The position numbers and the translations under genes were made by a program. A DNA stretch of 64,000 bases from Aulostomus chinensis (taxonomy: Eukaryota > Chordata > Actinopteri > Syngnathiformes > Aulostomidae). This document shows positions 22,982-35,398 of this stretch, one piece after another (position 1 is the stretch's first letter; each line of letters begins with the position of its first letter). The DNA is taken from the NCBI GenBank assembly GCA_037954235.1, contig JBBMOA010000010.1:18578529-18642528 (forward strand), read 5' to 3'. Under the pieces are notes generated by a model. It did not search any database and had not been told where the DNA came from. It worked only from the letters and a program-made list of their open reading frames with translations.

Positions 22982-25218
22982 GTCACATATAAATGAATCA
23001 TATCTCAATTTTCACTTGTTGCAAGATATCAAAAATCAAAAATCAGCAACATGTTGACATGATTTATCCCAAATCTGATCTGAGCACAATGAACCATCCA
23101 CAAAAAAAAAGAAAAAAATCCTACTTGCAGGGGTATGAAAAAGTAATTACAAGTGTGTTCATGTTGAGGAGACCCGCATAGCTACCAAATTTGGTGTGTG
23201 TTTATAGGCTAGGCACATGACTCAGTAGTATTATCTGTTGCTATGTTCCAATCTGGGCCATGCGTTTCCCCTGAGATACTAATTTGAATTCTGATCTATT
23301 GAACTCAACTCAAAAATAATCAACTCCTGAAGAAAAAGAAAAATCCTTACAAATACAATAAGACCTTACACATCCCCGAGGTTCGCAACGGGCTCTAAAT
23401 ATATATTTTTGACTGGAGGGCAACTGCATCTGTCTCTCTCTGTCTCCTCGTTTGTGTGCGAACCGTCAACACGTGCTTGTGTTTGCGTATTTCCACGAAT
23501 GCAAAGTCTGCGTGTCATGCAAGGCAGGGTCACGTTGCAAAAAGGAGCTGACGAAATCTTTATTTTCAAAACAGTTCACTGACAGAGCAAATAATGCGCC
23601 TTGTTGAGATTATTTGTTTTGAGCGGATGCTGGAGACAGTGGGGCCGTGAGTGGGAGCGAGCCAAGAGGAAAATAAACAGTGACAGTGTTTTCATTACAA
23701 GAGAGCTGCTGGTGATCTTATAGGCAGCCTGTCTTAACTTTCCTCTATAATTAATTCAAAAGTGAACAGTGACATTTTATGACTTATAAAAGGCACGTGT
23801 CAGTGTTTATGCCAAACATTCAAAATGAGGGATATGACACACACACTATTTATGAAACAGTAATAACTCATTTGTTCCTATCCCTTTAAAGAAAGGAGAT
23901 TGGAAAGGGTCAATACCTCTGTCACATAGGTTTGAAATTATTTGATTATACAGCCAAAACAATTTAAAAAAAAATGCCCAGTAGCTCATATGCTCTATAT
24001 AAACTTAAATCTGATATTTGGTATCCAGGCTAATATGTGGTTTAAAGCCCTGAGCTGTGAGATAAACCCACAGGAGTGAGCTTAAAGGGGCTCCGCTCAC
24101 AGCAGTGGGACTTCTCTCTTTTCACCCCTGCCCTTTTTGGCCGTTTGGTCATACTCTCACGGGAGAAACACATGATATGCAATGTCCATCACACATTGTG
24201 AGACAAACTGGCTGAACATGATTTTATACAGGAACAGAGACAGCTTGGAAAATGTTGGCATCGTGTAAGGGAATAAACTTCGGGGAGCAACTTTCTTTCT
24301 GTCTCCTGTCAATTCTGTCACCACTTAGATTGGTCCTGAACTTGATACTTTTTATAAAATCAGTCTAAATATAATCTGGACCAGGTTTCTTGCAAACCGA
24401 GTTTGAATTTTCACTCAAAATACATGTGTTGTTATGTTCTTTAATCACTGAGAACAATATTAGGTTCAATAAAAACTGTAGTTGTTGAGAAATTAATTTC
24501 TTACTTACCAAATGACAACAGATCTACTCTGGGTTCCTTCGGACAATAAAAATGCAAAGATCTCAGCCCAAAGTGTTTCACAAGGAAGAGAAAAGAACAT
24601 TTTCATTGTTGACAAAAATTAAAATCATGTCAGAAGTGAATATTGAGCGGAGAAAGCATATCATTTGACGGAAACTAAAAATCACAAGAAAAACACTGAA
24701 AAGTGTAAAATACATAAAATTGAGGAAACTACAGAGTGAAGGCAAAAGAAACACATTTTAAAGCAACTATCTTTTGAGCTGGCTTCCCTGAAATCTGCTG
24801 GTGTTGTGTTACACAGATTTGTGGTGTAATTGACAAAAGCTGCGTCACCGGTCTTATTCCTGTTGTTCCTGGAACGCTCCAATAATCCAGCTGCAGATGA
24901 TCGCAGTGTTTTTGACAGCATGGAGCTAACTAGGGTGATAGCAACGTAGCTAGGTCCTTAGGCTTTCTATGCGAGGACATGTAAATGCACTGTAGCGAGC
25001 GTGTTGTATTATTTGCTGCCGTTTCTGTGTTTACATTGATGTCACATGACACAATGGCACAGATATATTAACAACTACTGCCAGATGTGACTTCATAACG
25101 TGGTTTTATGATCACATACAGCACAAGAGGCCTCTTATCTAACACCAGAATGAGCTCTCACTGTTATACAGGAGAACAAAGTCCGCTATAGGTGCACCAT
25201 AGCAACCCTTCAAAGAAA

Positions 25219-25273
<55 letters not shown>

Positions 25274-27122
25274 TGCGTGTGTGTGTGTGCTTGACTTCCA
25301 GTAAATGGCCCTATAGCCTTTCTCAGGGGCAGCTTTGGTAAGCAGGTGTCCTTTGTTAGGCCTAATCCTCTCAAACCGCTTTCTAAACTGCCCTGATATT
25401 TACTGTTCTCCCTCTTACTGAGACTCTGACGTCAGTGATACTGACGAGTGCAGCTCAAGTGTATATTTCACAGCAATTCATTCTGTGGACACTTTTTATT
25501 GCCTGTATCTGTTTCACTAACAGAAAATTTACGATATTGCCTCTTCCCAACTCTCCACACCCAATTTTCCACACTGGTTCTGTTTAAAGCCATCTGAGCT
25601 CCGACCTTCTTATCTATTGTTTCCTCCCCCTCATATTCTCCACTATCTCCTGTTTTTAATGCCCTTTTTCTCCCCCAAGCTCTGGGGTTTTCTACATCCC
25701 TTGGTTATGTCATCCTCTCTGTCTGCAGCCTGAGGCGTCTGTCAATCCACGGACCATAAAACAGAACTCATCCAACCCTTCCCACTTTCCACTGGCTCAT
25801 AGACACACAAAGTGTTACTATATTGTTTTTCTGCCCGGTTTTCTGTATATTCTTTGGTTTTAAGATGCATGTTGCTGCGGTTGAATGTTTTAAGGCAACA
25901 AGATGAGACAGCATTTACATTTGTTCCTTAAATAGGCTGCTTACGTTAGATAACGAAGCAGCATCATCCTCCAGCAGCTTGTCAGGTATGTTTATGCAGC
26001 TATATTTATATTACTGGGTGTTTCTAGAGTCTGATTCACTCTGCAGTCAGCAGGGTCTGCAGCAGCTGCGAGTGCTGTTATTAGATAGATGTCTGATCCA
26101 AGTTAGTTACATTTGGACTATTAAAGTGGCAATTATAAATTACATGCAAATTCTACTACAGCATGAATGCTTAAGACTGCAAAAGTGGGTTGTGCAACTA
26201 TCAGTCAGTTCTTTGTTCACCAAAGTGTGTGTGTGTGTAGACGAACAGTGCATTACAGTGTTGAAGTTTGGGCTGGGTTATGTAACGGGGGGTGGGGGGG
26301 TGATGGAAGGACAGAGTAATGCATAAGGGCGTACATACAGTAAGCTGCCTCTCCATGCCTCGACACGCAGCAACAGCAGAATGTGTACTCTTGTTTATCT
26401 TGGTCTGGGCTCCACCACTCATCAATAAGGCTCTTTGACAGAGACACAGATACACTGTGTCATTCGTCAACCTGCTTCTCGCTCCCACCAGCCAAGGATA
26501 GCCCCCATTTTTGTTCTGCATTCATCAAACAAAACAATCATTCAAAAACCTGAACACTCTAAGTATAATATTTTAATAAAAAACCCTCCTACTTCTACTC
26601 GGTAACTGGCACGTACTGTGGGAATGTTTGCTTCATAAGCAATTTTTAGTCACAGTATCATTTTCAGAAACAGATTATGAGCCAGTACGGTACAAAAAAA
26701 GGACACATTGTTACTCACTGGGACCCAGGTGGAACAGCAGACAGACACCCCGATGACAACACTGTTTAAACAGATGTCAGGTGTTAGCTGGACTCAAGTT
26801 TTCCCCAGCTAACAGAACTTCAGCTCAATGCACTCAGCAGATATGAATAACAATCAGATTATAACATCGGGGGATATATACAATGATTCAACTGTTTAAT
26901 GTACCACTTTAAATGTACAGTATGAAGATGCAGGCCATGGAGTCTGCAGTCATTAGCAAATGTGGAATATGTTTGTTCCTATGGATTTCATTGATGGCTC
27001 TTCTTCAACATTTCTACGGTGTGTATCATTGCAAGGATCAAATTCTAAAGCTGTACATTGCACTGCCTTGTTTACAGCACTACTAAACTTTCAGTCCGTC
27101 TCTCCTGATAGTCACACACATT
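22982..27122. other. Intergenic, no gene seen
   Basis: I saw no supported exon on either strand. The region contains a GT/GTGC repeat at 25221-25289 and a G run near 26285-26300. The rest looks unique, and any conserved noncoding element here cannot be recognised from one genome. Confidence 0.5.
25221..25289 (+). repeat. (GT)n/(GTGC)n microsatellite
   Basis: A GT run followed by five GTGC-type units and more GT. It has the same architecture as the repeat at 20364-20438. Confidence 0.95.
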
Positions 27123-27123
27123 C

Positions 27124-27182
<59 letters not shown>

Positions 27183-27183
27183 T
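27123..27183 (+). repeat. (CT)n microsatellite
   Basis: A CT run of about 60 nt with one TTT interruption near its start. Confidence 0.95.
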
Positions 27184-27735
27184 CTGAAAAAGGCCCCTTT
27201 CACCTCAAACATTTGGACTTGCCAAGACAAGAAAAGCAGATGTGTAAAAGCTACATTAACTATTGGTCCATACTGTCATTTGTTCCAGTAAGTCCAATCA
27301 GTGCATATTAAGCATGCACAGTACTGGCTCTCTTAAATGGTGCCTGCCACCATTTGTGTTCTTTCCACCTGTGCTTTTCCTGCTTGTCTGAGACAATCAG
27401 GCAACCAATTGTCTACCATCCCTTCAAAAGAAGATAAATGATCTAATTTTCAATCAGCCACTGCCACTATACTACCTACCGCTACGAGGAATTAGCATCC
27501 CAGTTTACAACGCAGAAAAGCTTGACAAATGATGTTTCCTAAGGAGTTGATGGACCCTTACAGTTGAGTCACGATAGCTCTCTCAGAACTCAATCATGAA
27601 AACTATCTAAGTTTGAAGTTGCTCTCAGCATAGAATGCTACAAGCATTAATTCAACTGTATTGTTTTACAGGTATAAACTTCTATTCTCTGCATATTAGA
27701 TTCACAGTCTCTCTCACATGCACACGCACGCACAA

Positions 27736-27737
<2 letters not shown>

Positions 27738-27772
<35 letters not shown>
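27738..27772 (+). repeat. (AC)n microsatellite
   Basis: A pure run of about 35 nt, with shorter impure AC on both sides. Confidence 0.95.
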
Positions 27773-27779
<7 letters not shown>

Positions 27780-28037
27780 ACATCAGCTATCCTAATTGGG
27801 ACATTTCATTGACTTCCATTCATGTGGACAGTCTTACTGATGCCCAAATCCTAATCCTAAACCTTACCAGTTGATGCCGAACCCAAACCTGAAACTAACC
27901 TCAATTGACACTTTAACTCTTTTTACTGACTTTAACAAAGAAATCAGAAATCCACAAGGACTAGGGGTCCTGATAAGGTTATTGTTAATACCATAAAATT
28001 TTATACTGGAAAAGGTCATCAAAAGGAAACAAAAACC

Positions 28038-28050
28038 ACACACACATAGA

Positions 28051-28125
<75 letters not shown>
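28038..28125 (+). repeat. (AC)n microsatellite
   Basis: About 88 nt in total, with two interruptions at the left (ACATAGAC, ACATAC) and a pure run of about 65 nt. Confidence 0.95.
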
Positions 28126-28126
<1 letters not shown>

Positions 28127-28871
28127 ATCTCTGTTTTCGTCTCTCTCCAGACAATAGCGTCAGCCAGGAGAGACCAGTCACCCATCAACCCATCAATCAC
28201 TGATAACAATCTGATGACCAGTCAGTATAAGCCTAGCTATCACTACTCAAGGCCCAGTTTACTGTCCAACTTTATCCCAACCAACATTATATTTTTTCAG
28301 TGGACCTGATTTAATATCAAAACATTCCCCCCGCCACCTACACCCCACTTCTGTAATATATCTCTACGAGGTCTGAATTTGTTTTGGAATCTCTTTCCTG
28401 ACCTCTAGTAGTTTACAAAACTTCTAAAATACTCCTGTGGTTGTGCATATAGTTAGATGAGCTAATTTAAGCATGAATATCGGTCTGCCAGTCTACTTGG
28501 ATCCTATCTATAGGCCCAGTGAGACATCTGCAGCAACTGGCCCACACAGTCACCAGGCAAACATTCATTTTAGGCAGCAGACAGTTACACAGAATGGCAG
28601 GATGTCTAAATGAAAGAGGGGGAAGAGACAGAATAACTGTGTGCATCTCAGTCAATGACAGGGGGGATATGAGATTAGCATAGAAGTTAAACCCATTGGT
28701 ATGTCAAACAGGACAGTTTGGGTTATAGAGAGCTGCTTGAAAACAAAAATACATAATTTGTTATTTAACAGTGACAATGAAAGGACACATTACCGACAAA
28801 AAATAGTGCAATAAAGAATTTAGATATTCTACTAAAATAAAGTTGAAGAAATGGGCACACATCACACACTG

Positions 28872-29740
28872 GACCATCCATCCTTCTTCAACTGCTTATC
28901 CATAAACAGGTCACTGGGGGAGCAAGTCCTGAAGGGAACCAATCCTTCCCTGCCATGGCTACACTGACCAGTTCCAACTGGGGGATCCTGGGGCGTTCTT
29001 AGGCCAGCATAGAGATATAGTCCCATAGTCCATCCTTGGTTTGCCCTGCAGCCTCCTCTTAGCCAGACATGCCTGGAACACCTCCCTAGGGAAGCATCCA
29101 TGCGGCATCATGACCAGATGCCCTAACCACCTCAACTGTCTCCCCTCGATCCAAAGGAGCAGCGACTCTACTCCATTTCCCTCACAGATGACTGAACATC
29201 TCCCCTTATCCCTACGGGAGACACCAGCCACCCTTCTGAGGAAACTCACTTGTATTCGCTGTCTTGTTCTTTCAGTAATGGCCCATATTCCATGACCAAA
29301 GGTGAGACTAGGAACAAAGATTGACTGATAGATCGAGAGCTTTGCCTTCTAGCTTGGCTCCTTTTTTCACAACAAGATCAAGCAAAAGCATGACCACTAT
29401 CTCTGCTCTGATTCTTCAGCCCATCTCACGTTCCATAGTTACCTCACTTGAGAGATATTAAAACTCCTTCACTCGGGGTAAGGACTCACTCCCTACATGA
29501 AGTGAGGAATCGATCGTTTTCCTGCTGAGAATCACGGCCTTGGATTTAGAGGTACTGATCCTCACCCTAGTCGCTTCACACTGGGTGATGATGGTCACAG
29601 CTGATGGTCACAGACCGATGAAGCTAGCAAGACCACATCATCTGCAAAAGGAAGTAATGCAACCTTCAGTGCACGGATCTGCAACCCCGACACCACCACA
29701 ACTATCCCTTGAAATCCTTTCCCTTGAAAATCTCAATCAG
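28872..29740 (-). mobile_element. Decayed non-LTR retrotransposon (LINE), 3' part of ORF2
   Basis: In the minus-strand frame ending at 28959 the translation contains RQLRWLGHLVMMPHG, PREVFQACLAKRR and LQGKPRMDYG. This is the C-terminal stretch found after the reverse transcriptase in a common fish LINE family (typically LRWFGHLxRMPxGRLPxEVF). Further 5' sequence up to about 29740 also matches that family's nucleotide pattern as I recall it, but is broken by stops and frameshifts. The 3' end (28872-28895) reads accatccatccttcttcaac then tgcttatcc, so it shares the GGAT tail and terminal block with the SINE in this window. Clade not assigned. It is a dead copy. Confidence 0.72.
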
Positions 29741-29760
29741 GATCAAACATTGGAGTAACA

Positions 29761-31249
29761 GTTGATTTGCAAAATTAAGAATGAATATAAGATAACTTTT
29801 CTTAACTTATGGAGGGAATCATTTTAATGAACGCGTTTTCAAAGTAATAAAATGTTTGTGGTGAATGTGTTTGCAAGGGTCTTTGATTCACAAAGCCTAC
29901 GTATTCATTAGGTACCCAGAGGACCAAGTAAAAGTTGAAAATATCATGATTTAATCTCAGAAAATGGTAAAGATTACATTAAGTACAAAAAAATGACTAT
30001 ATTGCAGTACCATTTAACTAATCTTTTTTCCGTAACCTTTTCTCATTGGGAAAAAAAATCACAGCAGAGGAACAATATCCATCCAGTAATCATGTTTTCA
30101 TCAACTCTGATTGGAAAATCGATGGTGGCATAAAATCAACATTTTTAAGAGATCAGGTTGGGCTATATACGATATAAAGAACGTAAAAGAACTGTAAAAA
30201 AATGCACGAGACATTACTTCTTCAAGTTTACCACAATTATGTGGAAGGACAAATATAATGGGGGGTTATAAAAAGGAGGATAGAATTACTGAAATTTAGA
30301 CCACGAGAGAACAAAAAAGAAAGATTAAAGCAAAGATGGTGTGATATGAAGAAATGCGGTGAGAGATGCGTGATCGGGTTGAAACAGACTCAATTGTGTA
30401 CTGGTTGGGATGTCTAAAGGCCCAAGGATCTTTACACTCCTCTTCTTTGAGCCACATTGTTGAAAAGGAAGAAAAGAGAAATGTGTGAAGAAAGAGGAAG
30501 CCAACTCTGATCAGCCCTCATTAATCTGGGTAGATGACTGATAGACTCAGAAAGTTTATGCTAGCTTTCTAATCCAGGGCTCAAACCCCCTGGAGACCTT
30601 CAGTCATATAAAATTTCAGCAACACATGCAAATAGATTCAGTGTCAGTGTACCAGATTTACGTCAGACGGATCACCGCTAACCCCCTCATATGCCCTGCT
30701 CTGTCTTCAGCACACATGCAAGAACACAATAGTACCCACGAACACGCACAAACACACACACATACACATGCACTGCTTGACAGAGAGAGTGGTTGTTCTT
30801 TTGAGTTCATCCTCCAAGACGCCATAGGTCTATATTTCAAAGACCAAGGTCAGAGCGGTCCACATTCACCAGGAAGTTACACAGTAATGAGACCAATTAG
30901 GAGGCTGCTGCTGCAAGGAGGTATTCAATCTCTCCTTCTCTGCTTCCCCTTTGAGAATAAAGCCTCACTTTGTCCTCGGAACTGATCCACATTTTTACAA
31001 AAAACCTAAAAGCAATAAATACAGCGTCTCCTTGAATTTTGCTGCTGGCTGCGCTGTCATATGACTCTCTCCCCACAGATGGGCAAAATGGCAACCCTCC
31101 CATTTTTACTCACACCACACTCCTTCATTGTCTACCAGTCTGGCTCTTTCTCCCTCTGTCCTTCCCTCCCCCTCTTTGTCTTGCACTCCCTCATCATCCC
31201 AGTGTCCCTTATCAGTGCGCTTTCTCTCCCTTCCTCTCTCTACCCCCCC

Positions 31250-31317
<68 letters not shown>

Positions 31318-33360
31318 TTTGACTCCTAGTGTGGCCAGCGTGTGCCTGTTAACATCTGCTGTTCAACCTTGACTTAGACACTTCATATTTACCTACTCAA
31401 CTCCTCAACCACTGACAGCAAAAGTAGCACTTACAAGATTAAATCTTCCATTAAAACATTTTTGATGTTCAAGGAACATAAATATTATGTAACAGAATTG
31501 AGGTGTGAGAAGTACTTAATTGTGGAGCAAAGTAAAATGTCCCAGGATGAACCAAGACATGATGTGGATTCCTTTAAACCATGCTCTAGCAAAAGATTTG
31601 CAGAGGAGGAAACTGGTCCATGTGGTGGTGTGCTGGGGAATTTGCAGGTAGCACAACACATTTGTACAAATTTTAGCAGTATCTTGGTACTAATAGATTG
31701 TTTCAGAATTGGGGAGAACAGCAACAGTTTTGCGATACTGTATTAAAATAAGTGAAATGTGAAAACCATGGTAATGTTGCATAACTGACCCTATTAACAA
31801 GGAAGACACTTCAAATGAGGCCCCAGTGAATACTGGGAGAATGTCCCAAATACCTGCCAGCTCCATGGGATTCTGTTTGTTTAAGGAACCATGCGAAGAT
31901 TTCAGCTATTGGTAGTGGGATGTAGCAATGTGTTGAGGTGGAATTTAACATTTAAAACCTTACAGATAGACCTAATGCATATCTGCAAAGAAACTTGCAA
32001 CATTATCAAATTTTATAGAGTTATAAGAAGTACAAGAGTTCCCTATTATGGGTAAAAAAAGAAAGTGCAGCAAAATTGAAGTACTGAAATTTCGAAATAA
32101 ATGTTCAACTGCCACACCTTTGCACTGAAGTAGTTATTCAGCTCAATACAAACTCAATAGTGAACTATAAAAGGCATTCTACTACTGAGGACATTTCTCA
32201 ATGAGAACTGTTGGAACAAACCAAATCGCTGATGTTTCATTCACCAGAACAAAAATGGTGTTATTTAACAGGAGGTACTTAGAGTCTTAGTTGCAGCAGC
32301 AAGTCTTTGTTCTCATTCTTCTGGTGGTGAAAGCAGATTTGCCGCTGACACACACCAGACGTCATGACCCTTTTCCCAACATGTCCAAACCCTCTCCCTG
32401 TTCTCAACAAACCACCTCCTCCTGATGTATTGTTGGCTGACACTCAAAAAAACAAAAACAAAAATCAGAAGTGAAAAAGGACTCAGATAAAACACCTCAA
32501 TCAAGAGCATCAAAGCCATTTTCTTAAATGAATAGGGAGGCTTGGATGGGGATTTTTCTACCTGTTATCTGTGCTCTCTCAGGAAGAAGTTAGCTAAACA
32601 GACAGACAAAAGCAAATTGGTGACGTGGATCTCAGTATAATCTTGTGTCCTTATAAACCTTACTGGCAGGAGCTGCATACATTTATAATGTCAAGGGGAG
32701 GATGGGAGAAAGTGAAGAATGAACTGAAGAGGACATAGAAAAGAAAGGAAAACAAAAAGAGTTGAAAAGGAAAGTTAAAAAGTAGGATATCAACTCTAAA
32801 ACATGATGTAAATCAAAACCGCTGGCACATTCACAGCAGGGGATCCATGCAGGATAATTATGTATGGAGAATCCATATTTGAACTACAAATCATATATAA
32901 TTTTCATCTCCACATACCACAGATGTCTGGCTTTCTCTAGATCTCCAGTCTGTAATGCAAGGAGGGTAGCCGTTAGTTTACATTAATTTAACTGTTATCA
33001 AATCAACTGTCAAACACTTCAAAGTTACTTGAGGTGAGACATTCAGAGTAAAGATCAGGCCTGTCTGTTGTCAAAGGTCTCTATCATTGGCTCGTACGAC
33101 AGTGCAGAGATCTCATCACTTTCGACTGCTTCTAAACTGCTCAACTAATTTTTTTTAAATAGAAAGACTGTGATGTATTTTTTTTAACAGATGAACATTA
33201 CTTAAGGTAATGAAAAGCAATCAGGTGGATGGAAAAATATGCTGAAAACTAGTTTTGGGGAAAATGATCGGCAATTATTTAATGTGCATATATAATAACA
33301 TGTAATTGTTGGCAAATAAACAATGGATGTTTCTTTTCATGTTTATCTAGCTCTCATTTT
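29761..33360. other. Intergenic, no gene seen
   Basis: No supported gene. It contains an (AC)n run at 31252-31316 and short AC/GA stretches near 30740-30790. Open frames spanning the AC run are low-complexity. Confidence 0.5.
31252..31316 (+). repeat. (AC)n microsatellite
   Basis: A pure run of about 65 nt preceded by a C-run. Confidence 0.95.
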
Positions 33361-33713
33361 GCTATCAGATTTATCTGTGACTCCGTCAGTCCCACGTTGG
33401 TCCAGACATGTAGTCTGGATAGTGTCTGGGGTCAAGGCCCTCCTACAGAGCTCTCCTTATAGGTCATATCCTGTCCGAAGGGAGTGAGAGAGGGGGGCTC
33501 CTCTTACCATGGGAGGTGGGAGGCTGAATGTCAAAGGTCAGGGCTGCTTTCTCAGGTTTCAAAGCTTGTTGGGGGCTGAGGTCGCAGGGATACTTACTGC
33601 GGGCAGTTCAGCTCTAGTTAGGGCCACCGTGTCTTTGCGGATCACAGTAATGGCTTCCTCAATTAAACACTAAAAATGGAAGCGTTTATATCCTCTGGTG
33701 AAAGACAGAGACA

Positions 33714-33896
33714 ATGATGATTGTTGTGACAACTGCTGCTTTGGTCAGTTTGGTGGTGGGACTCTCAGGCCTGCTGTTGTTTGGTTGCTGCAGGCTTAGT
33801 CAGCAATCACTTATTGAGAGTGGCTCTGCTTTTGACTTGATGGACAAACAGCCTCCGTGTGAGCTCACTGTCAGGGAATTTTTAAGGTGGTTGTGA
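33714..33896 (+). CDS. Possible small membrane-protein ORF, unrecognised
   Basis: A 60-residue open frame starting MMIVVTTAALVSLVVGLSG, followed by LLLFGCC. This would be an N-terminal hydrophobic helix of about 22 residues followed by a polar tail ending in REFLRWL. I do not recognise it, see no other exon that must belong to it, and the start context (gacaATGA) is only fair. Frames of this length arise by chance in 64 kb, so this is a candidate only. Confidence 0.12.
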   Translation: MMIVVTTAALVSLVVGLSGLLLFGCCRLSQQSLIESGSAFDLMDKQPPCELTVREFLRWL

Positions 33897-34943
33897 TGGA
33901 TTTGTTAGGACCCTTGTAGTTTGACGAGAAAAAGAAGAAGAAAGATAATGAAGGAAGGTAATATTTTCCTGAAATTTGAAGAATGTTTGGTGGCTGAGAA
34001 TGAACACAAAAAAAAAGAAAAAAAAGAGAAATAAAAGAAAGAGAGACAGAGGAGAAGGTAAAGGTCATTCTGCTGACCAGAGCCAGAAGAATAAGTCATT
34101 GTTTCTGTGTACGATTTAGAACGTGAATGCAGATATTCAGAAGTGGGATAAAGGGCAAGTCTAGGAAGAAAGCAGAGTAGGGGGTGGAAAAAGGGAGTGA
34201 GTGTGGGTGTGGAAGAAACAAAAGAAGAGAGGAGAAGACTGCCAAGAGTGAAGTGGGACAAAGAAGGAGAGTCCAGAGGAGCCAGAGTAAAAGAACCTGT
34301 ACCAAATGTACTAAAGAAAAGCAGAGAAAAAGTTTTAAAAAAAAACATGAAAAACACTGCTTGGATCAGTTTGATTTGCAGTGAGCTGTACAATCATCTC
34401 TGCTGTAATGAGGCAGAGAAATGGAGCATTGTGTAGGTGTTATCTCAGTTACTGATAAAGAGATTTAAGCGTAGTGTGGCGTGAGACAAGGAGATGGGTT
34501 GCTTAGGAAGAGAGAGGAAAACACTTACATAACTGGCCTCGGAACTGCTTACATCTGGCCCAGTTTTAGATTTTGTGGGTCCAGTTCCAGATGTCATGTG
34601 TCTTTCAGTAAGTACTTTAGAAGAGGGAGAGTGACTGAGAGTCTCAGGACATGATTGGTTCTGTTTTCCATCAGGATGCATCTCTTGTTGATTAAGAGCC
34701 AAGAAGTGAGAAAGAAACCAGAGTCACCTCAATACACCCATCCACTTATTCATTTCAAACAGTCTGGATCAAACTGATGATGAGGGAATTTAACACCTCC
34801 CAGCTTCAGGCAATGAACTGTTCTTAACATTTATCAACATGAGGTAAACTGCATATCTTTGATGCCATTGCAACATGAGAAGAGGAAGATGTGAAGAAAC
34901 CTGCAGGATGGAAATACGAGTCTACCGAAACCTACAAATTTTG

Positions 34944-35128
34944 ATATCGTCACCTTCTTAAAATAATCATTAAAAGTCAGAATAAGTCGTTTGTTTGTTT
35001 TTTTTTCCAGTTTTTCAGAAAACACAAAATCTGGAGACAAAACATCATACGGAGTTGATTCAAGCAAAAAAAAAAAAAATCGTGGTCAAAAAATAACTCC
35101 GGCAATTATTTAAAGAAGGTGACGATAT
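34944..35128. mobile_element. MITE with TCGTCACC termini, short copy
   Basis: The 185-nt element has 24-nt terminal inverted repeats (34944-34967 and 35105-35128) matching at 23 of 24 positions, beginning atatcgtcaccttctt. It is noncoding with A/T-rich internal runs. The same terminal block recurs in a 974-nt element at 56227-57200. Flanking TA on both sides of the TCGTCACC core is compatible with a TA target site, but this is not decisive. Confidence 0.7.
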
Positions 35129-35349
35129 GCATTTTCATCACAAGAAAAGTTCCAACTACAAACAGCTTAAAATAGCTGACTTTCCATTAAACTTTCTGAA
35201 AAGCTCATATACGTGTTTTCTTTTGTTTTTGACTGTTTGTCTTCCAAAAATTTTCACATATTCAAGGGAATTCAGGGCTTAAAGGGCGAAGTTTGTCCAG
35301 GGACGCACTCACACTGGTTGCCTTGTACCATTCTGAAGCACGATTGTCC

Positions 35350-35398
35350 CCCTCCTCCTCCTCCTCCTCCTCCTCCTACTCCTCCTCCTCCTCCTCCA
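35350..35398 (+). repeat. (TCC)n trinucleotide repeat
   Basis: About 16 TCC units with a single interruption (tactcc). It is a homopurine/homopyrimidine tract with triplex potential. Confidence 0.92.

Noticed and set aside
28959..29249. A 96-codon frame as a host gene
   Set aside because: The translation matches the C-terminal part of a LINE ORF2 and the copy is broken on both sides.
34096..34393. Overlapping frames rich in LLLF and S on the minus strand
   Set aside because: They are translations of a purine-rich (AG/GAA) region. The hydrophobicity is a composition effect.
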